Origin: Pigmentiphaga sp. NML030171 | GTDB lineage: Bacteria; Pseudomonadota; Gammaproteobacteria; Burkholderiales; Burkholderiaceae_B | NCBI RefSeq assembly: GCF_002188635.1 | Contig: NZ_NINX01000039.1 | Location: 186,001 to 250,000 of the forward strand | DNA: 64,000 bases | Reading direction: 5' to 3' | Made by a program: the position numbers and the translations under genes | Part shown: in pieces, positions 1-7,900 of the stretch | Layout of the letters: each line of letters begins with the position of its first letter | Position numbering within the stretch: position 1 is the stretch's first letter | Notes under the pieces: model-generated | Database searches by the model: none | What the model was told of the DNA's origin: nothing | What the model saw: only the letters and a program-made list of their open reading frames with translations

Positions 1-152
1 CCGACGCGGCGGCGCTGTCCAGCGTGCGCGTCATGGGGCCGTGCATCGCCATGGGAGCGGCGGCTGCCCACGCCCTGGACCTGACCCTGGGCGGCAAGGT
101 GCGGGACGTGGACGTGTCCGCCCTGCAGGAACGCATCCGCAACAACATCTGA
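1..152 (+). CDS. FAD-dependent oxidoreductase, C-terminal end (partial)
   Basis: Only the last 49 codons are inside the window, ending at the TGA at 150-152. The peptide reads RVMGPCIAMGAAAAHAL and then DVDVSALQERI. This resembles the end of the FAD-dependent oxidoreductase family PF12831, where an R-V-M-A-x-C-x-A-M-G-Q-A-A-G stretch contacts FAD and is followed by a short tail. In many members the segment has MGQAAG; here it is MGAAAA. A Bug solute-binding gene follows 49 bp downstream on the same strand, so the two are probably co-transcribed. Substrate cannot be told from this fragment. Confidence 0.6.
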   Translation, partial: DAAALSSVRVMGPCIAMGAAAAHALDLTLGGKVRDVDVSALQERIRNNI

Positions 153-158
153 ACATAA

Positions 159-180
159 GCGGGAACGCCGAGGTTCCCGC
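159..180 (+). other. Intercistronic hairpin
   Basis: GCGGGAAC at 159-166 pairs perfectly with GTTCCCGC at 173-180 around a 6-nt loop. It sits between the FAD oxidoreductase stop and the Bug start and has no T-run after it. It is more likely an mRNA-stabilising or attenuating stem than a full terminator. Confidence 0.45.
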
Positions 181-201
181 GCCATTCCTCAAGGAGACTC
201 C

Positions 202-1173
202 ATGAAAATCCTGTTCGCGTCCCTGCTGGGCGCGGCCTGCGCCGCGACCGCCACCCATGCCGTCGCGGCCGCCGGCCCCGCCTATCCGTCCAGGCCGGTC
301 ACGCTGATCGTGCCCAATGCCCCGGGCGGCGCCATCGACATCCTGAGCCGCCTCCTGTCCGAGCGCCTGCAGAAGACCTGGGGCCAGCCGGTGGTGGTGA
401 TGTACAAGCCGGGCGCCAACACGGTGGTCGGCACGGATCACGTCGCCAAGTCCGCGCCCGACGGCTACACGCTGGGCATCGTCGTGACCTCGCACGTCAT
501 CAACCCGACGTTGCGCAAGACCATGCCGTTCGACACGGTCAAGGACCTGGCGGGCGTCTCGATGCTGGTGACCTCGCAGATCGTCATCACCGCGACGCCG
601 TCGCTGCCGGCCAACGACCTGGCCGGCGTGATCGCGATGGCCAGGAAGGATCCGGGCAAGATGAGCTACGCCTCGCCGGGCAGCGGCAGCTCCATGCACC
701 TGACCGGCGAACTGCTCAAGAGCATGACCGGGGTGGACATGCTGCACATTCCGTACAAGGGCAGCGGCCCCGCCTACACGGAGGTGATGGCCGGCCGCGT
801 GCCGCTGCTGATCGACCCGCTGTTCTCGTCCATGCCCTACATCAAGTCGGGCAAGCTCAAGCCTATCGCCGTCACCGGCAAGACGCGCGATCCCAGCGCG
901 CCCGACATCCCCACGGTGGCCGAGACCATTCCGGGCTTCAACGTGCAGAGCATCTTCGGCCTGGTGGCGCCGGCGGCGACGCCGCGCGAGGTGATCAACA
1001 AGATCAGCGCCGACGTGGGCACCATCCTGCGCAGCGCGGATTTCAAGGCTCGCCTGGCCGAAGTGGGCCTGACCTCGGCGCCCAGCACGCCCGAGGAGTT
1101 CGACGCCCTGGTCAAGGCCGAGATCGAGAAGTGGGCCCCGGTGGTGAAGGCCTCGGGCGCCACCGCCGACTGA
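202..1173 (+). CDS. Bug/TctC-family tripartite tricarboxylate transporter solute-binding protein
   Basis: 323 aa periplasmic binding protein. Residues 1-23 form a Sec signal peptide ending in an AVAA-type cleavage site. The family hallmarks follow: YPSRPVTLIVPNAPGGAID near residues 30-48, the WGQPVVV segment, the APDGYTLG motif, and later HIPYKGSGPA. Bug proteins bind carboxylates or related small acids with two beta-strands and bridging waters. No TctA or TctB membrane partner lies in the window, so it is either an orphan or uses a distant permease. AAGGAG lies just upstream of the ATG. It sits between an FAD oxidoreductase and the IclR/aconitase X genes, which suggests it delivers the substrate of that pathway. 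Confidence 0.93.
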   Translation: MKILFASLLGAACAATATHAVAAAGPAYPSRPVTLIVPNAPGGAIDILSRLLSERLQKTWGQPVVVMYKPGANTVVGTDHVAKSAPDGYTLGIVVTSHVINPTLRKTMPFDTVKDLAGVSMLVTSQIVITATPSLPANDLAGVIAMARKDPGKMSYASPGSGSSMHLTGELLKSMTGVDMLHIPYKGSGPAYTEVMAGRVPLLIDPLFSSMPYIKSGKLKPIAVTGKTRDPSAPDIPTVAETIPGFNVQSIFGLVAPAATPREVINKISADVGTILRSADFKARLAEVGLTSAPSTPEEFDALVKAEIEKWAPVVKASGATAD

Positions 1174-1178
1174 GGCGC

Positions 1179-1209
1179 TTCCATGGAAACCTGCCGGCTT
1201 CTCTATAAA
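1179..1209 (+). promoter_or_regulatory. Predicted promoter and palindromic operator for the IclR gene
   Basis: A -10-like TATAAA is at 1204-1209. The expected -35 position (about 1181-1186) falls inside the 10-bp perfect palindrome TTCCATGGAA at 1179-1188. IclR-family regulators often bind inverted TTCC/GGAA half-sites, so autoregulation is plausible. This is inference from position and symmetry. Confidence 0.35.
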
Positions 1210-1249
1210 ATGGGCGATCCTTTTTTTCCGCCGCATCCGGAGTCCCGCC

Positions 1250-2113
1250 ATGCCACGAAACGCCCCCCGAGCCCCATCCGCCGCCAAGACCCGGCGGGCG
1301 TCCGCCGCGGCCGAACCGAGTGGCACCGTGTCCGCCCTGGAGCGGGGGATCGCGGTGCTGCGCTGCTTTCGCGAGGACCTGCGCGTATTGAGCAATGCCG
1401 AACTGGCCGCGATGACCGGGATCCCCAAGCCCACGGTCACGCGGCTGGCCACCACGCTGGTTTCCCTGGGCCTGATGAAACAGGAACCCGAGACCGAGCG
1501 CTTCTCGCTGGCGGCGGGCGTGGTGTCGCTGGCCCAGGCGTTCCTGGGCGGGGTCGATACGCGCTCGATCGCGCGCCCGCACATGCTCGCGCTGGCCAAC
1601 GAAACCGAAGGCTCGGTCTATCTGGCGATACGGGACGAGCTGCACATCGTGCTGATCGAGACGGCCTCGCCGCAATCGGCGCTGCTCCTGGCGCGGCTGC
1701 GGGTGGGGTCGCGCTTCTCGGTGGCCAGTTCGGCACTGGGGCGCGCCTACCTGAGCGCGATGACCGACCAGTACGAGAAGGATCGCCTGCTGCAAAGCAT
1801 ACGCAAGGAATGCGGCGAGGCGGAGTGGGCGCGGCTGGAGAAGGGGCTCGAGCGCTCGCAGCGGGATGCGCGCATGCACGGCTATTGCCTGTCGCTGGGC
1901 GAGTTCCACCGCGACATCAATTCGGTATCGGTGCCGCTGGTCGTGCCGGGCGGCGAGATCATGGCGCTGAACTGCGGCGGGCCGGCTTTCTCGTTCACCG
2001 AGAAGCGCCTGCGCAACGAGGTGGCGCCGCGCCTGATCGAGACCGCGCAGGCGATCGCGCGCGATACGGGCGGCAAGGTGCCGCTGCCGGACAAATTGCT
2101 CAAGGTTTCTTGA
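1250..2113 (+). CDS. IclR-family transcriptional regulator
   Basis: 287 aa. A basic, alanine-rich tail of about 25 residues precedes SALERGIAVLRCF. The winged helix-turn-helix lies at about residues 47-77 (LSNAELAAMTGIPKPTVTRL). The C-terminal IclR effector-binding domain follows, with FSVASSALGRAYLSAM and the late GGEIMALNCGGPAFSF segment. The ATG follows a GGAG at 1240-1243. It lies 43 bp before the aconitase X large-subunit gene on the same strand and may be co-transcribed with it, so it probably controls that gene pair and the upstream Bug gene. Effector unknown. Confidence 0.92.
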   Translation: MPRNAPRAPSAAKTRRASAAAEPSGTVSALERGIAVLRCFREDLRVLSNAELAAMTGIPKPTVTRLATTLVSLGLMKQEPETERFSLAAGVVSLAQAFLGGVDTRSIARPHMLALANETEGSVYLAIRDELHIVLIETASPQSALLLARLRVGSRFSVASSALGRAYLSAMTDQYEKDRLLQSIRKECGEAEWARLEKGLERSQRDARMHGYCLSLGEFHRDINSVSVPLVVPGGEIMALNCGGPAFSFTEKRLRNEVAPRLIETAQAIARDTGGKVPLPDKLLKVS

Positions 2114-2156
2114 CCCGCGCGGCGTCGCGGGCCGGCTGCCAGGAAGGAGGGCGGCA

Positions 2157-3440
2157 ATGCGACTGACGGATCACGAGAAAGCCATGCTCGACGGCGCGCA
2201 TGGCCCGGCCAAGCAGAAGGCCATGGACCTGCTGCTGCGCTACGGCAACGCGCTGGGGGCCGAGCGCCTGGTCGAGACGCGCAACGTGGCGGGTACCATC
2301 GGCGCCACCACGCCGTTCATGCGCAAGTTCGCCGACGAGCGGGGCGGCCTGGACGCGGTGTTCTCCGAGTTCAACCTGGACAGCGCCGAGGTCGTGGCCA
2401 TTCCGCCCGTCGAGGTCTACAGCAGCCACCTGCAACAGGGCATCGATCCCGAGCACGCCGCCCAGCAGGGGGTGGGCGAAGAGGTCGTGCGCATCTTCCG
2501 CAAGGGCGATGCCTACAGCGCGGGCCTGGGCGTGCAGCTCCTGAACACCTGCACGCCCTACCAGGTCGGCAACCTGCCGGCCCGGGGCGAGCACTGCGCA
2601 TGGATGGAGTCTTCGGCCGTCATCTACATCAACGCCGTGCTGGGCGCGCGGTCGAACGCCGAAGGGCGCGAGAGCACGGGTGCGGCCATGCTGACGGGCC
2701 GCATTCCCTATTGGGGCTACCACATCGAGTCAGAACGGCGCGGCACCCACCTGGTGGAGCTGGACATGCCCATCGAGTCGATGTCGGACTGGGGCATGCT
2801 GGGCTACTACGTGGGAGACAAGGTGCAGGACAAGGTCCCGGTCATCACCGGCGCGGGACTGGCGCCCAGCACCCTCAAGCTCAAGCACTTCGGCGCGGCC
2901 GCGGCGTCGTCGGGCGGCGTGGAGATGTACCACATTCCCGGCTTCACTCCCGAGGCGCCGACGGTCGAGGCCGCCTTCGGTGGCAATCGCCGGCGCGAAG
3001 TGTTCCGCTTCGGGCCCAGGGAGCTGCGCGAGACCTACGAGAACCTCAACGCCACGGCGCACGACCCCGACGTCGATTTCGTCATGCTGGGCTGCCCGCA
3101 CTACAGCATCGAGCAGATCTGGGAAGTGTGCCGGCTGCTGCAGGGCAAGCGCGTGCATGAGAATACGCAGCTCTGGATCTTCACGCCCCGTGCCACCAAG
3201 CAGATCGCCGACCAGAACGGCTACACCCGCATCATCGAGGACGCGGGCGGCTACCTGATGTCGGACACCTGTTCGGCGCTGGGGCGCGTCATTCCCCAGG
3301 GAACCAAGGTGGCGGCCGTTGATTCGGCCAAGCAGGTCCACTACCTGCCGGCCATCATGGGCATACAGGCATGGTTCGGCAGCACCGCCGATTGCATCGA
3401 GGCCGCGGTGACCGGCCGCTGGAAAGGAGGTTTGCGATGA
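2157..3440 (+). CDS. Aconitase X catalytic (large) subunit, DUF521
   Basis: 427 aa, full length for the large subunit of two-chain aconitase X. It begins MRLTDHEKAMLDGAHG, typical of the family, and carries the conserved cysteines and the late YLMSDTCSA segment expected near the iron-sulfur site. Bacterial aconitase X enzymes characterised so far include cis-3-hydroxy-L-proline dehydratases; archaeal ones act on mevalonate 5-phosphate. The substrate here is not decided by sequence alone. A strong AAGGAGG RBS is 7 bases before the ATG. The gene overlaps the small-subunit gene by ATGA (3437-3440), which predicts translational coupling of the two chains. Confidence 0.9.
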   Translation: MRLTDHEKAMLDGAHGPAKQKAMDLLLRYGNALGAERLVETRNVAGTIGATTPFMRKFADERGGLDAVFSEFNLDSAEVVAIPPVEVYSSHLQQGIDPEHAAQQGVGEEVVRIFRKGDAYSAGLGVQLLNTCTPYQVGNLPARGEHCAWMESSAVIYINAVLGARSNAEGRESTGAAMLTGRIPYWGYHIESERRGTHLVELDMPIESMSDWGMLGYYVGDKVQDKVPVITGAGLAPSTLKLKHFGAAAASSGGVEMYHIPGFTPEAPTVEAAFGGNRRREVFRFGPRELRETYENLNATAHDPDVDFVMLGCPHYSIEQIWEVCRLLQGKRVHENTQLWIFTPRATKQIADQNGYTRIIEDAGGYLMSDTCSALGRVIPQGTKVAAVDSAKQVHYLPAIMGIQAWFGSTADCIEAAVTGRWKGGLR

Positions 3441-3889
3441 GCGCGCAGGACAGTTCCACGGCCGTTTCCCGGGTCATCGTGCTGCAAGGCCGGGGCATCG
3501 TGGGCGGACGGGCCGAGGGCGAGGCGCTGGTCACGCGCGACCGGATCTCGGGGTGGGGCGGCATCGATCCCCGCACCGGCACCGTCATCGAGACCCGCCA
3601 CGAGTTGCGCGGAGTGAGCTTCGCCGGCAAGGTGCTGGTGTTTCCCGGCGCGAAGGGGTCCTCGGGCTGGTCCGGCCAGTTCCACATCGCCCGCATCTCC
3701 GGCATGGCGCCCGCGGCCATGCTGTTCAACGAGATGACGACCAAGATCGCGCTCGGGGCCGTGGTCACGCACGCGCCGTCGGTCACCGACTTCGACATCG
3801 ACCCCTTGTCGGTGATCGAGACGGGAGACTGGGTCCGGGTGGACGGGGACCTGGGCCGGGTCGAAGTGGCCAAGCGGGCCAGGGGCTAG
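3437..3889 (+). CDS. Aconitase X swivel-domain (small) subunit, DUF126
   Basis: 150 aa. The central HELRGVSFAGKVLVFPGAKG and later GSSGWSGQFHIARISGMAPAA segments match the mobile swivel domain that closes over the aconitase X active site. The start is fixed by the ATGA overlap with the large-subunit stop, with AAAGGAGG about 7 bases upstream. A longer in-frame start at 3371 exists but lies inside the upstream gene and has no reason to be used. A GC-rich hairpin of CTGCCG/CGGCAG type follows shortly after the stop. Confidence 0.9.
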   Translation: MSAQDSSTAVSRVIVLQGRGIVGGRAEGEALVTRDRISGWGGIDPRTGTVIETRHELRGVSFAGKVLVFPGAKGSSGWSGQFHIARISGMAPAAMLFNEMTTKIALGAVVTHAPSVTDFDIDPLSVIETGDWVRVDGDLGRVEVAKRARG

Positions 3890-3981
3890 GCATTTCCCCG
3901 GTCGAGCACGATAATGGGCTGCCGCCCGGCAGTCAGCCGTGGGCGACCGGAGTCCCCGCAAACCAAGGTTCGGAGTTCACG

Positions 3982-4254
3982 ATGAAAAAAACGCTAGCAG
4001 TGTCCCTGACCGCCCTGTTCATGGCCCTGACCGGCCCCGCCCTGGCCGCCGAAAACACCCAGCAGAACAAGATGACCACCTGTAACAAGGACGCCGGCGA
4101 CCGCAAGGGCGACGACCGCAAGGCTTTCATGAAAGAGTGCCTGTCCGCCAAGAAGATGACCCAGCAGGAAAAAATGACCGCCTGCAACAAGGAAGCCACC
4201 GGCAAGAAAGGCGACGACCGCAAGGCCTTCATGAAGCAGTGCTTGAGTAGTTAA
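3982..4254 (+). CDS. psiF: PsiF-repeat small secreted protein
   Basis: 90 aa. Residues 1-22 are a clear signal peptide (MKKTLAVSLTALFMALTGPALA). Two copies of the PsiF repeat follow, about residues 31-55 and 65-89, each with the pattern M-T-x-C-N-K, then RKGDDRKAFMK and a second cysteine. The family is named for a phosphate-starvation-inducible E. coli gene of unknown function. I found no convincing Pho box in the 92 bp upstream; a GATAAT at 3910-3915 could be its -10. A GGAG lies 7 bases before the ATG. The stop is followed after one base by the composite repeat at 4256. Confidence 0.85.
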   Translation: MKKTLAVSLTALFMALTGPALAAENTQQNKMTTCNKDAGDRKGDDRKAFMKECLSAKKMTQQEKMTACNKEATGKKGDDRKAFMKQCLSS

Positions 4255-4255
4255 T

Positions 4256-4454
4256 CCCCCCTACGCCCTTCGGGCGCCCCCCAGGGGGCGGCACTGGCGG
4301 ACCGGCAAAGCCGGATCCGCGGCGCCCTGGATCAAAGCAAGAACGCGGTGCTTCGCACCGAGACAACCCCACTAGACCCAGGATGCGGTGGATCCGGCTC
4401 CGCCGGTCCACCCGCATCGCCCCCTGGGGGGCGCGCGAAGCGCGTAGGGGGGGG
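4256..4454. repeat. Composite inverted-repeat element, copy A (complete)
   Basis: About 199 bp bounded by 35-bp imperfect inverted ends (4256-4290 and 4418-4452). Each end starts CCCCCCTACGC, then carries a TTCG- or GAAG-type mini-hairpin, then the self-complementary CGCCCCCCAGGGGGCG. Inside are two further hairpins of the form GGACCGGC...GCCGGATCC and a CTAGACCCAGGATGCGG segment. The left end begins one base after the psiF-like stop. The right end abuts the stop codon of the minus-strand aminotransferase gene. Position and structure suggest a bidirectional terminator. Relatives are at 5778-5827 (half) and 59513-59789 (full). Confidence 0.85.
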
Positions 4455-5714
4455 CTACACCTGCAGGCTGTATTCCAGCGTGGCCATGCTGGCGGGCATG
4501 TCGACCTTGGCGCCCAGGTCGCGCATGGTCGAGCCCAGCGCGTGCAGCGTGCGGAACAGGTTGTGGGTCCGGCACTGTTCGCCCATCTGGCCGATGCGCA
4601 CGATGGGCAGGCCGAACGAGCCCGAGATTTCCACCCGGTAGCGTTCGGAGATGTGCGCGCAGATCCCGGTGTTGGTCAGGCCGTCGGGCACCGTGATGCC
4701 GACCACCGAGTTCAGGCGCGAGGCCGGTGGCGCGAACAGGCGCAGGCCCATGGCCTCGATGCCGTTCTGCAAGGCGAAGGACGAACGCGAATGGCGCGCG
4801 AAACGCACCGGCAGGGTCTCGGCGCAGACCAGGCGCAGCGCCTCGTGCAGCGCCAGCACCCCGGACACCGGGGCGGTGTAGTGGTACGACCCCTTGTGCC
4901 AGAAGTTCTCGGCCAGCCTGGCGTCCAGCACCCAGTGGGTATTGGGCGTCTTGCGCCGGCTGATGTGTTCCCACGCATCGTTGGAGAACGCGATCAGCGA
5001 GACGCCGGGAATCGACGACAGGCCCTTCTGGCCACCGGTGATGACGGCGTCGATCTGCCAGTCGTCCATCTGCAGCGGCATGGTGCTGAGCGTGCAGACG
5101 GCATCGACCACGACCAGGCAGCCGCGCTTCTTGGCGGCCTTGGCGATGGCGGGCAGTTCGCGGTTGAAGACCGTGTTGGAGGTCTCGCCCTGGACGATGG
5201 TCAGGACGTCGGGGCGGTGCTGCTCGATCGCCTGCTCCACCAACTGGGCCGACGCGGCCTGGTGGCCGTCGATTTCCAGCGTGACGACGTCGGCGTCCAG
5301 GCGCCGGCTCATCTCGGCCATGCGGGCGCTGAAGAAACCGTTGACCACGCACAGCACCTTGCTGCGGGGCGACACCAGGTTGCAGATCGCCATCTCCATC
5401 GCAGCCGAACCCGGGCCGGCCACGCCCAGCACCCATTCCGACTTCGTCTGGAACACATAGCCCGCCATCTGCTTGACCTGGGAGATGATGGTCGACATGG
5501 TCGCGCCCAGGTGGTTGATGACCACCGAGTTGGCATGGGCCACCACGTCGGGAATGGGAACGGGGCCGGCGCCCATCATCAGCAGGGGATCGTCGGGCAG
5601 GATCTCGCTCAGCAGGCGCACACGGGGCGGCTGCGAGTAGACAAGCGGGGGATGGTCGGTCGAGGAAGCGGTGTCAGCGGTTTCTTCGGCGGCGCGAAGC
5701 GGGCGGGTTGGCAT
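4455..5714 (-). CDS. Class V pyridoxal-phosphate aminotransferase (serine-pyruvate/alanine-glyoxylate type)
   Basis: 419 aa. The fold-type-I features of class V enzymes are present: LLMMGAGPVPIP near the start, GPGSAAMEMAICNL, the VVVDAVCTLSTMPLQMD segment with the PLP-binding aspartate, and VITGGQKGLSSIPG with the Schiff-base lysine. The C-terminal RIGQMGEQC region is also typical of serine-pyruvate / alanine-glyoxylate transaminases. The ATG at 5714 is chosen because it gives a normal length with about 35 residues before the core; the RBS is weak. It stands alone between two repeat elements. Exact amino donor is not decided. Confidence 0.88.
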   Translation of the reverse strand: MPTRPLRAAEETADTASSTDHPPLVYSQPPRVRLLSEILPDDPLLMMGAGPVPIPDVVAHANSVVINHLGATMSTIISQVKQMAGYVFQTKSEWVLGVAGPGSAAMEMAICNLVSPRSKVLCVVNGFFSARMAEMSRRLDADVVTLEIDGHQAASAQLVEQAIEQHRPDVLTIVQGETSNTVFNRELPAIAKAAKKRGCLVVVDAVCTLSTMPLQMDDWQIDAVITGGQKGLSSIPGVSLIAFSNDAWEHISRRKTPNTHWVLDARLAENFWHKGSYHYTAPVSGVLALHEALRLVCAETLPVRFARHSRSSFALQNGIEAMGLRLFAPPASRLNSVVGITVPDGLTNTGICAHISERYRVEISGSFGLPIVRIGQMGEQCRTHNLFRTLHALGSTMRDLGAKVDMPASMATLEYSLQV

Positions 5715-5777
5715 GTTGGATACGCGGCTGTGAGTGGAAAGCCCGGAGCCGGGCGGTCTGTCGGCCGCATGCCCGTT

Positions 5778-5827
5778 AGGGGCGGCGCTGGCGGACCGGC
5801 GGGGCCGGATCCGCGGCGCCAGGGGGG
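5778..5827. repeat. Half copy (copy B) of the composite repeat
   Basis: The stretch with GCTGGCGGACCGGC, then GCCGGATCCGCGGCGCC, matches the left inner half of copy A (4283-4330) almost base for base. The C-run/G-run ends and the CTAGACCC segment are missing. It lies between the psd stop (5867) and the aminotransferase start, again just 3' of a minus-strand gene. A second small inverted sequence, GCTCGAC...GTCGAGC type, is near 5839-5860. Confidence 0.75.
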
Positions 5828-5866
5828 ACGGGCGCCGTGGGGGTCGAGCATGCTCGACGATGTCGA

Positions 5867-6727
5867 TTATAGATTCACTGCGCGTCCGAGCGCCTGGCCC
5901 ATGCGCACGCCGACCAGCGGCCCCAGCGCATCGTTCCAATCCACCCGGCCGGCACCGAACAGCAGGACCACGGTCGAGCCGAGCTTGAAGCGGCCCATCT
6001 CGGCGCCTTTGTCCAGCCGCACGGCGCCGTCGTCGTAGCGCGTGGTCACGATGCGCGAGCCGTGCGGGTCGACCTGGCCGCCCCAGACGGTTTCCATGGC
6101 GCCCACGATCATGGCGCCCACCAGCACCACCGCCATGGGGCCGAGTTCGGTATCGAACAGGCATGCCAGGCGTTCGTTGCGCGCGAACAGGCGCGGCACG
6201 GTCCGGGCGGTGAGCGGATTGACCGAGAACAGGCGTCCGGGGATGTAGACCGTTTCGCGCAAGGTGCCGGCCACCGGCATGTGCACCCGGTGATAGTCGC
6301 GGGGGGACAGATAGATGGTGGCGAAGCCGCCATCCCGGTAGGGATCGGCGCGCCGCGCATCGCCGCCCAGCAGCTCGTCGGCGCTGAAATCGTGCCCCTT
6401 GGCCTGGAAGATGCGGCCGGCGCGGATGGGGCCCAACTGGCTGATGGCGCCGTCGGCGGGACACAGCACGGCGTCCGGGGCGGGATCCAGCGGACGCGCG
6501 CCGGGCTTGAGCGCGCGGGTGAAGAAGGCGTTGAAGTGTTCGTAGGCGGTGGGGTCGGGCTCCAGGGCCTCGCTCATGTCCACGCCGTACTGGCGGATGA
6601 AACGGGCGATGGCGGGATTCTTCAGGCCGGCGACGCGGCAGTGCGCAAGGCGTCCGAACAGGCTGGAGACGAGCGCCTGGGGCGCGAGATATTGGCCGTA
6701 GATGAAAAGCTGGTCTTTGATGGACAT
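5867..6727 (-). CDS. psd: Phosphatidylserine decarboxylase proenzyme
   Basis: 286 aa, the usual length. Catalyses phosphatidylserine to phosphatidylethanolamine at the inner membrane. The autocleavage motif LGST is present in [13 protein letters not shown] near residues 251-254; cleavage before the serine creates the pyruvoyl group. The conserved CPADG aspartate and the DYHRVHMP histidines that drive self-processing are also present. The N-terminus ([16 protein letters not shown]) is the expected amphipathic membrane-anchoring region. The gene has its own short upstream gap to the LacI gene stop (47 bp) on the same strand. Confidence 0.97.
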   Translation of the reverse strand: MSIKDQLFIYGQYLAPQALVSSLFGRLAHCRVAGLKNPAIARFIRQYGVDMSEALEPDPTAYEHFNAFFTRALKPGARPLDPAPDAVLCPADGAISQLGPIRAGRIFQAKGHDFSADELLGGDARRADPYRDGGFATIYLSPRDYHRVHMPVAGTLRETVYIPGRLFSVNPLTARTVPRLFARNERLACLFDTELGPMAVVLVGAMIVGAMETVWGGQVDPHGSRIVTTRYDDGAVRLDKGAEMGRFKLGSTVVLLFGAGRVDWNDALGPLVGVRMGQALGRAVNL

Positions 6728-6774
6728 GTCGGGGCCTCGCGCGGGCGAGGCAGTTTCGGGTTCGCGCCTGGATA

Positions 6775-7791
6775 TTACAGCGGTGCGGAGGAGCCGCGCA
6801 CGACCAGCTCGGGCCGCAGGACGACCGTGGACGTCGTGCCCGGCACGCCGCGCAGGCTGTCCAGCAACAAGCGGGCCGCCCGGAACCCCATCTCGTAGTG
6901 CAGGATGCGTACCGTGGTCAGGGGAGGCGACACCCTGTCCATCAAGGGCATGTCGTTATGTCCCACGACCGAGACGTCCTGCGGCACCGTGCGTCCGCGC
7001 TGCTGCAACGCCTGGATCGCCCCCAGCGCGATCAGGTCGTTAGCCGCGACGATGGCCGTGAACTCGGCTCCGGTGCCCAGCAGCGCGCGCGTGCCTTCCT
7101 CGCCGGCATCGCAGGAATAGGCGTCGCACTGGGCGAAGCCGGCCGGCTCCAGCCCGTGCGCGGCCATGGCCTGGATGAAGCCGGCCTGCCGCAGCGAACC
7201 GGTGGACAGCGCCAGCGGCCCGGACAGGTGGGCGATGCGGCGATGGCCGATGGACACCAGGTGATCGACGGCCAGTTTCATGCCCAGCATGTCGTCGCTG
7301 ACGACGGCGGGCAGGCTGCCGTCTTCGTCGCGGCGGTTGACCAGCACGACCTTGACCTGGTCGCGCACCAGGCGCTCGACCAGCGGGTCGTGCAGGCTGG
7401 AGGTCGCGATGATGAGCCCTTCGACGCGCTGGGCCAGCATGCGGTCGGCGGCCTCGTCCGGCGCCTGTTCGTTGCCGGTATCGGCCACCAGCACGAAGAA
7501 GCCCTCGGCCGCCAGCGCCTGTTCGATGCCGCGCAGGATGGGCGGGAACACGGGATTGGTGATGTCGGGCAACAGCACGCCCACCGTGCCCGACCGCCCG
7601 GTGCGCAGCGCCGACGCCGCGCGGTTGACGCGGTAGTTCAGGGCGCGGGCGGCGGCCTCGACGCGGCCGATCACTTCGGGGCTGACCATGTGGCGTCGTT
7701 CGGGGTCCAGCGCGCGCGAAGCGGTGGTCTTGTGCACCTGGGCGTGCAGGGCGATGTCGGCAAGGGTGGCGGCGGAAGAACGCTTGGGCAT
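6775..7791 (-). CDS. LacI-family transcriptional repressor
   Basis: 338 aa. It starts [28 protein letters not shown], the LacI helix-turn-helix and hinge region, followed by a periplasmic-binding-like effector domain ([26 protein letters not shown]). The C-terminus carries the family's [12 protein letters not shown] and PPLTTVRI segments. The ATG at 7791 is chosen because the upstream in-frame extension (to 7977) crosses the operator and divergent promoter. It is divergent from the intradiol dioxygenase operon and most likely represses it through the palindrome at 7872-7887. Ligand unknown. Confidence 0.93.
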   Translation of the reverse strand: MPKRSSAATLADIALHAQVHKTTASRALDPERRHMVSPEVIGRVEAAARALNYRVNRAASALRTGRSGTVGVLLPDITNPVFPPILRGIEQALAAEGFFVLVADTGNEQAPDEAADRMLAQRVEGLIIATSSLHDPLVERLVRDQVKVVLVNRRDEDGSLPAVVSDDMLGMKLAVDHLVSIGHRRIAHLSGPLALSTGSLRQAGFIQAMAAHGLEPAGFAQCDAYSCDAGEEGTRALLGTGAEFTAIVAANDLIALGAIQALQQRGRTVPQDVSVVGHNDMPLMDRVSPPLTTVRILHYEMGFRAARLLLDSLRGVPGTTSTVVLRPELVVRGSSAPL

Positions 7792-7841
7792 GGGCGAGAT
7801 GATAGCGAAGTGCCGGCGCATGGGGGCGGGAAATCTCCTTG

Positions 7842-7869
7842 TTGACAAGTGGAACGATCCGGCTAAACT
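7842..7869 (+). promoter_or_regulatory. Sigma-70-type promoter for the intradiol dioxygenase operon
   Basis: Consensus -35 TTGACA at 7842-7847, 16-bp spacer, -10 TAAACT at 7864-7869. The predicted start point is about 7876, inside the adjacent perfect palindrome. Confidence 0.7.
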
Positions 7870-7871
7870 GA

Positions 7872-7887
7872 ATGCTATCGATAGCAT
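7872..7887. promoter_or_regulatory. Predicted LacI-family operator
   Basis: ATGCTATCGATAGCAT is a 16-bp perfect palindrome with the central CG typical of LacI-family operators. It begins 2 bp after the -10 and covers the predicted transcription start, an ideal repression position. The only LacI-family gene in the window is divergent and 80 bp away. Confidence 0.75.
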
Positions 7888-7900
7888 GAGGTTATGCCAA

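Noticed and set aside
3890-3981. Possible Pho box upstream of the psiF-like gene
   Set aside because: No pair of CTGTCAT-type half-sites 4 bp apart was found; best matches are far below the phoX site.
4348-4641. Small frames inside the composite repeats (also 59477-59903)
   Set aside because: Their Gly/Pro/Ser-rich peptides come from the repeat itself, recur with it, and have no RBS.
4455-6464. 669-residue frame joining psd-antisense sequence to the aminotransferase
   Set aside because: The first 250 residues are an alternative frame of psd and the intergenic repeat. The real start is ATG 5714.
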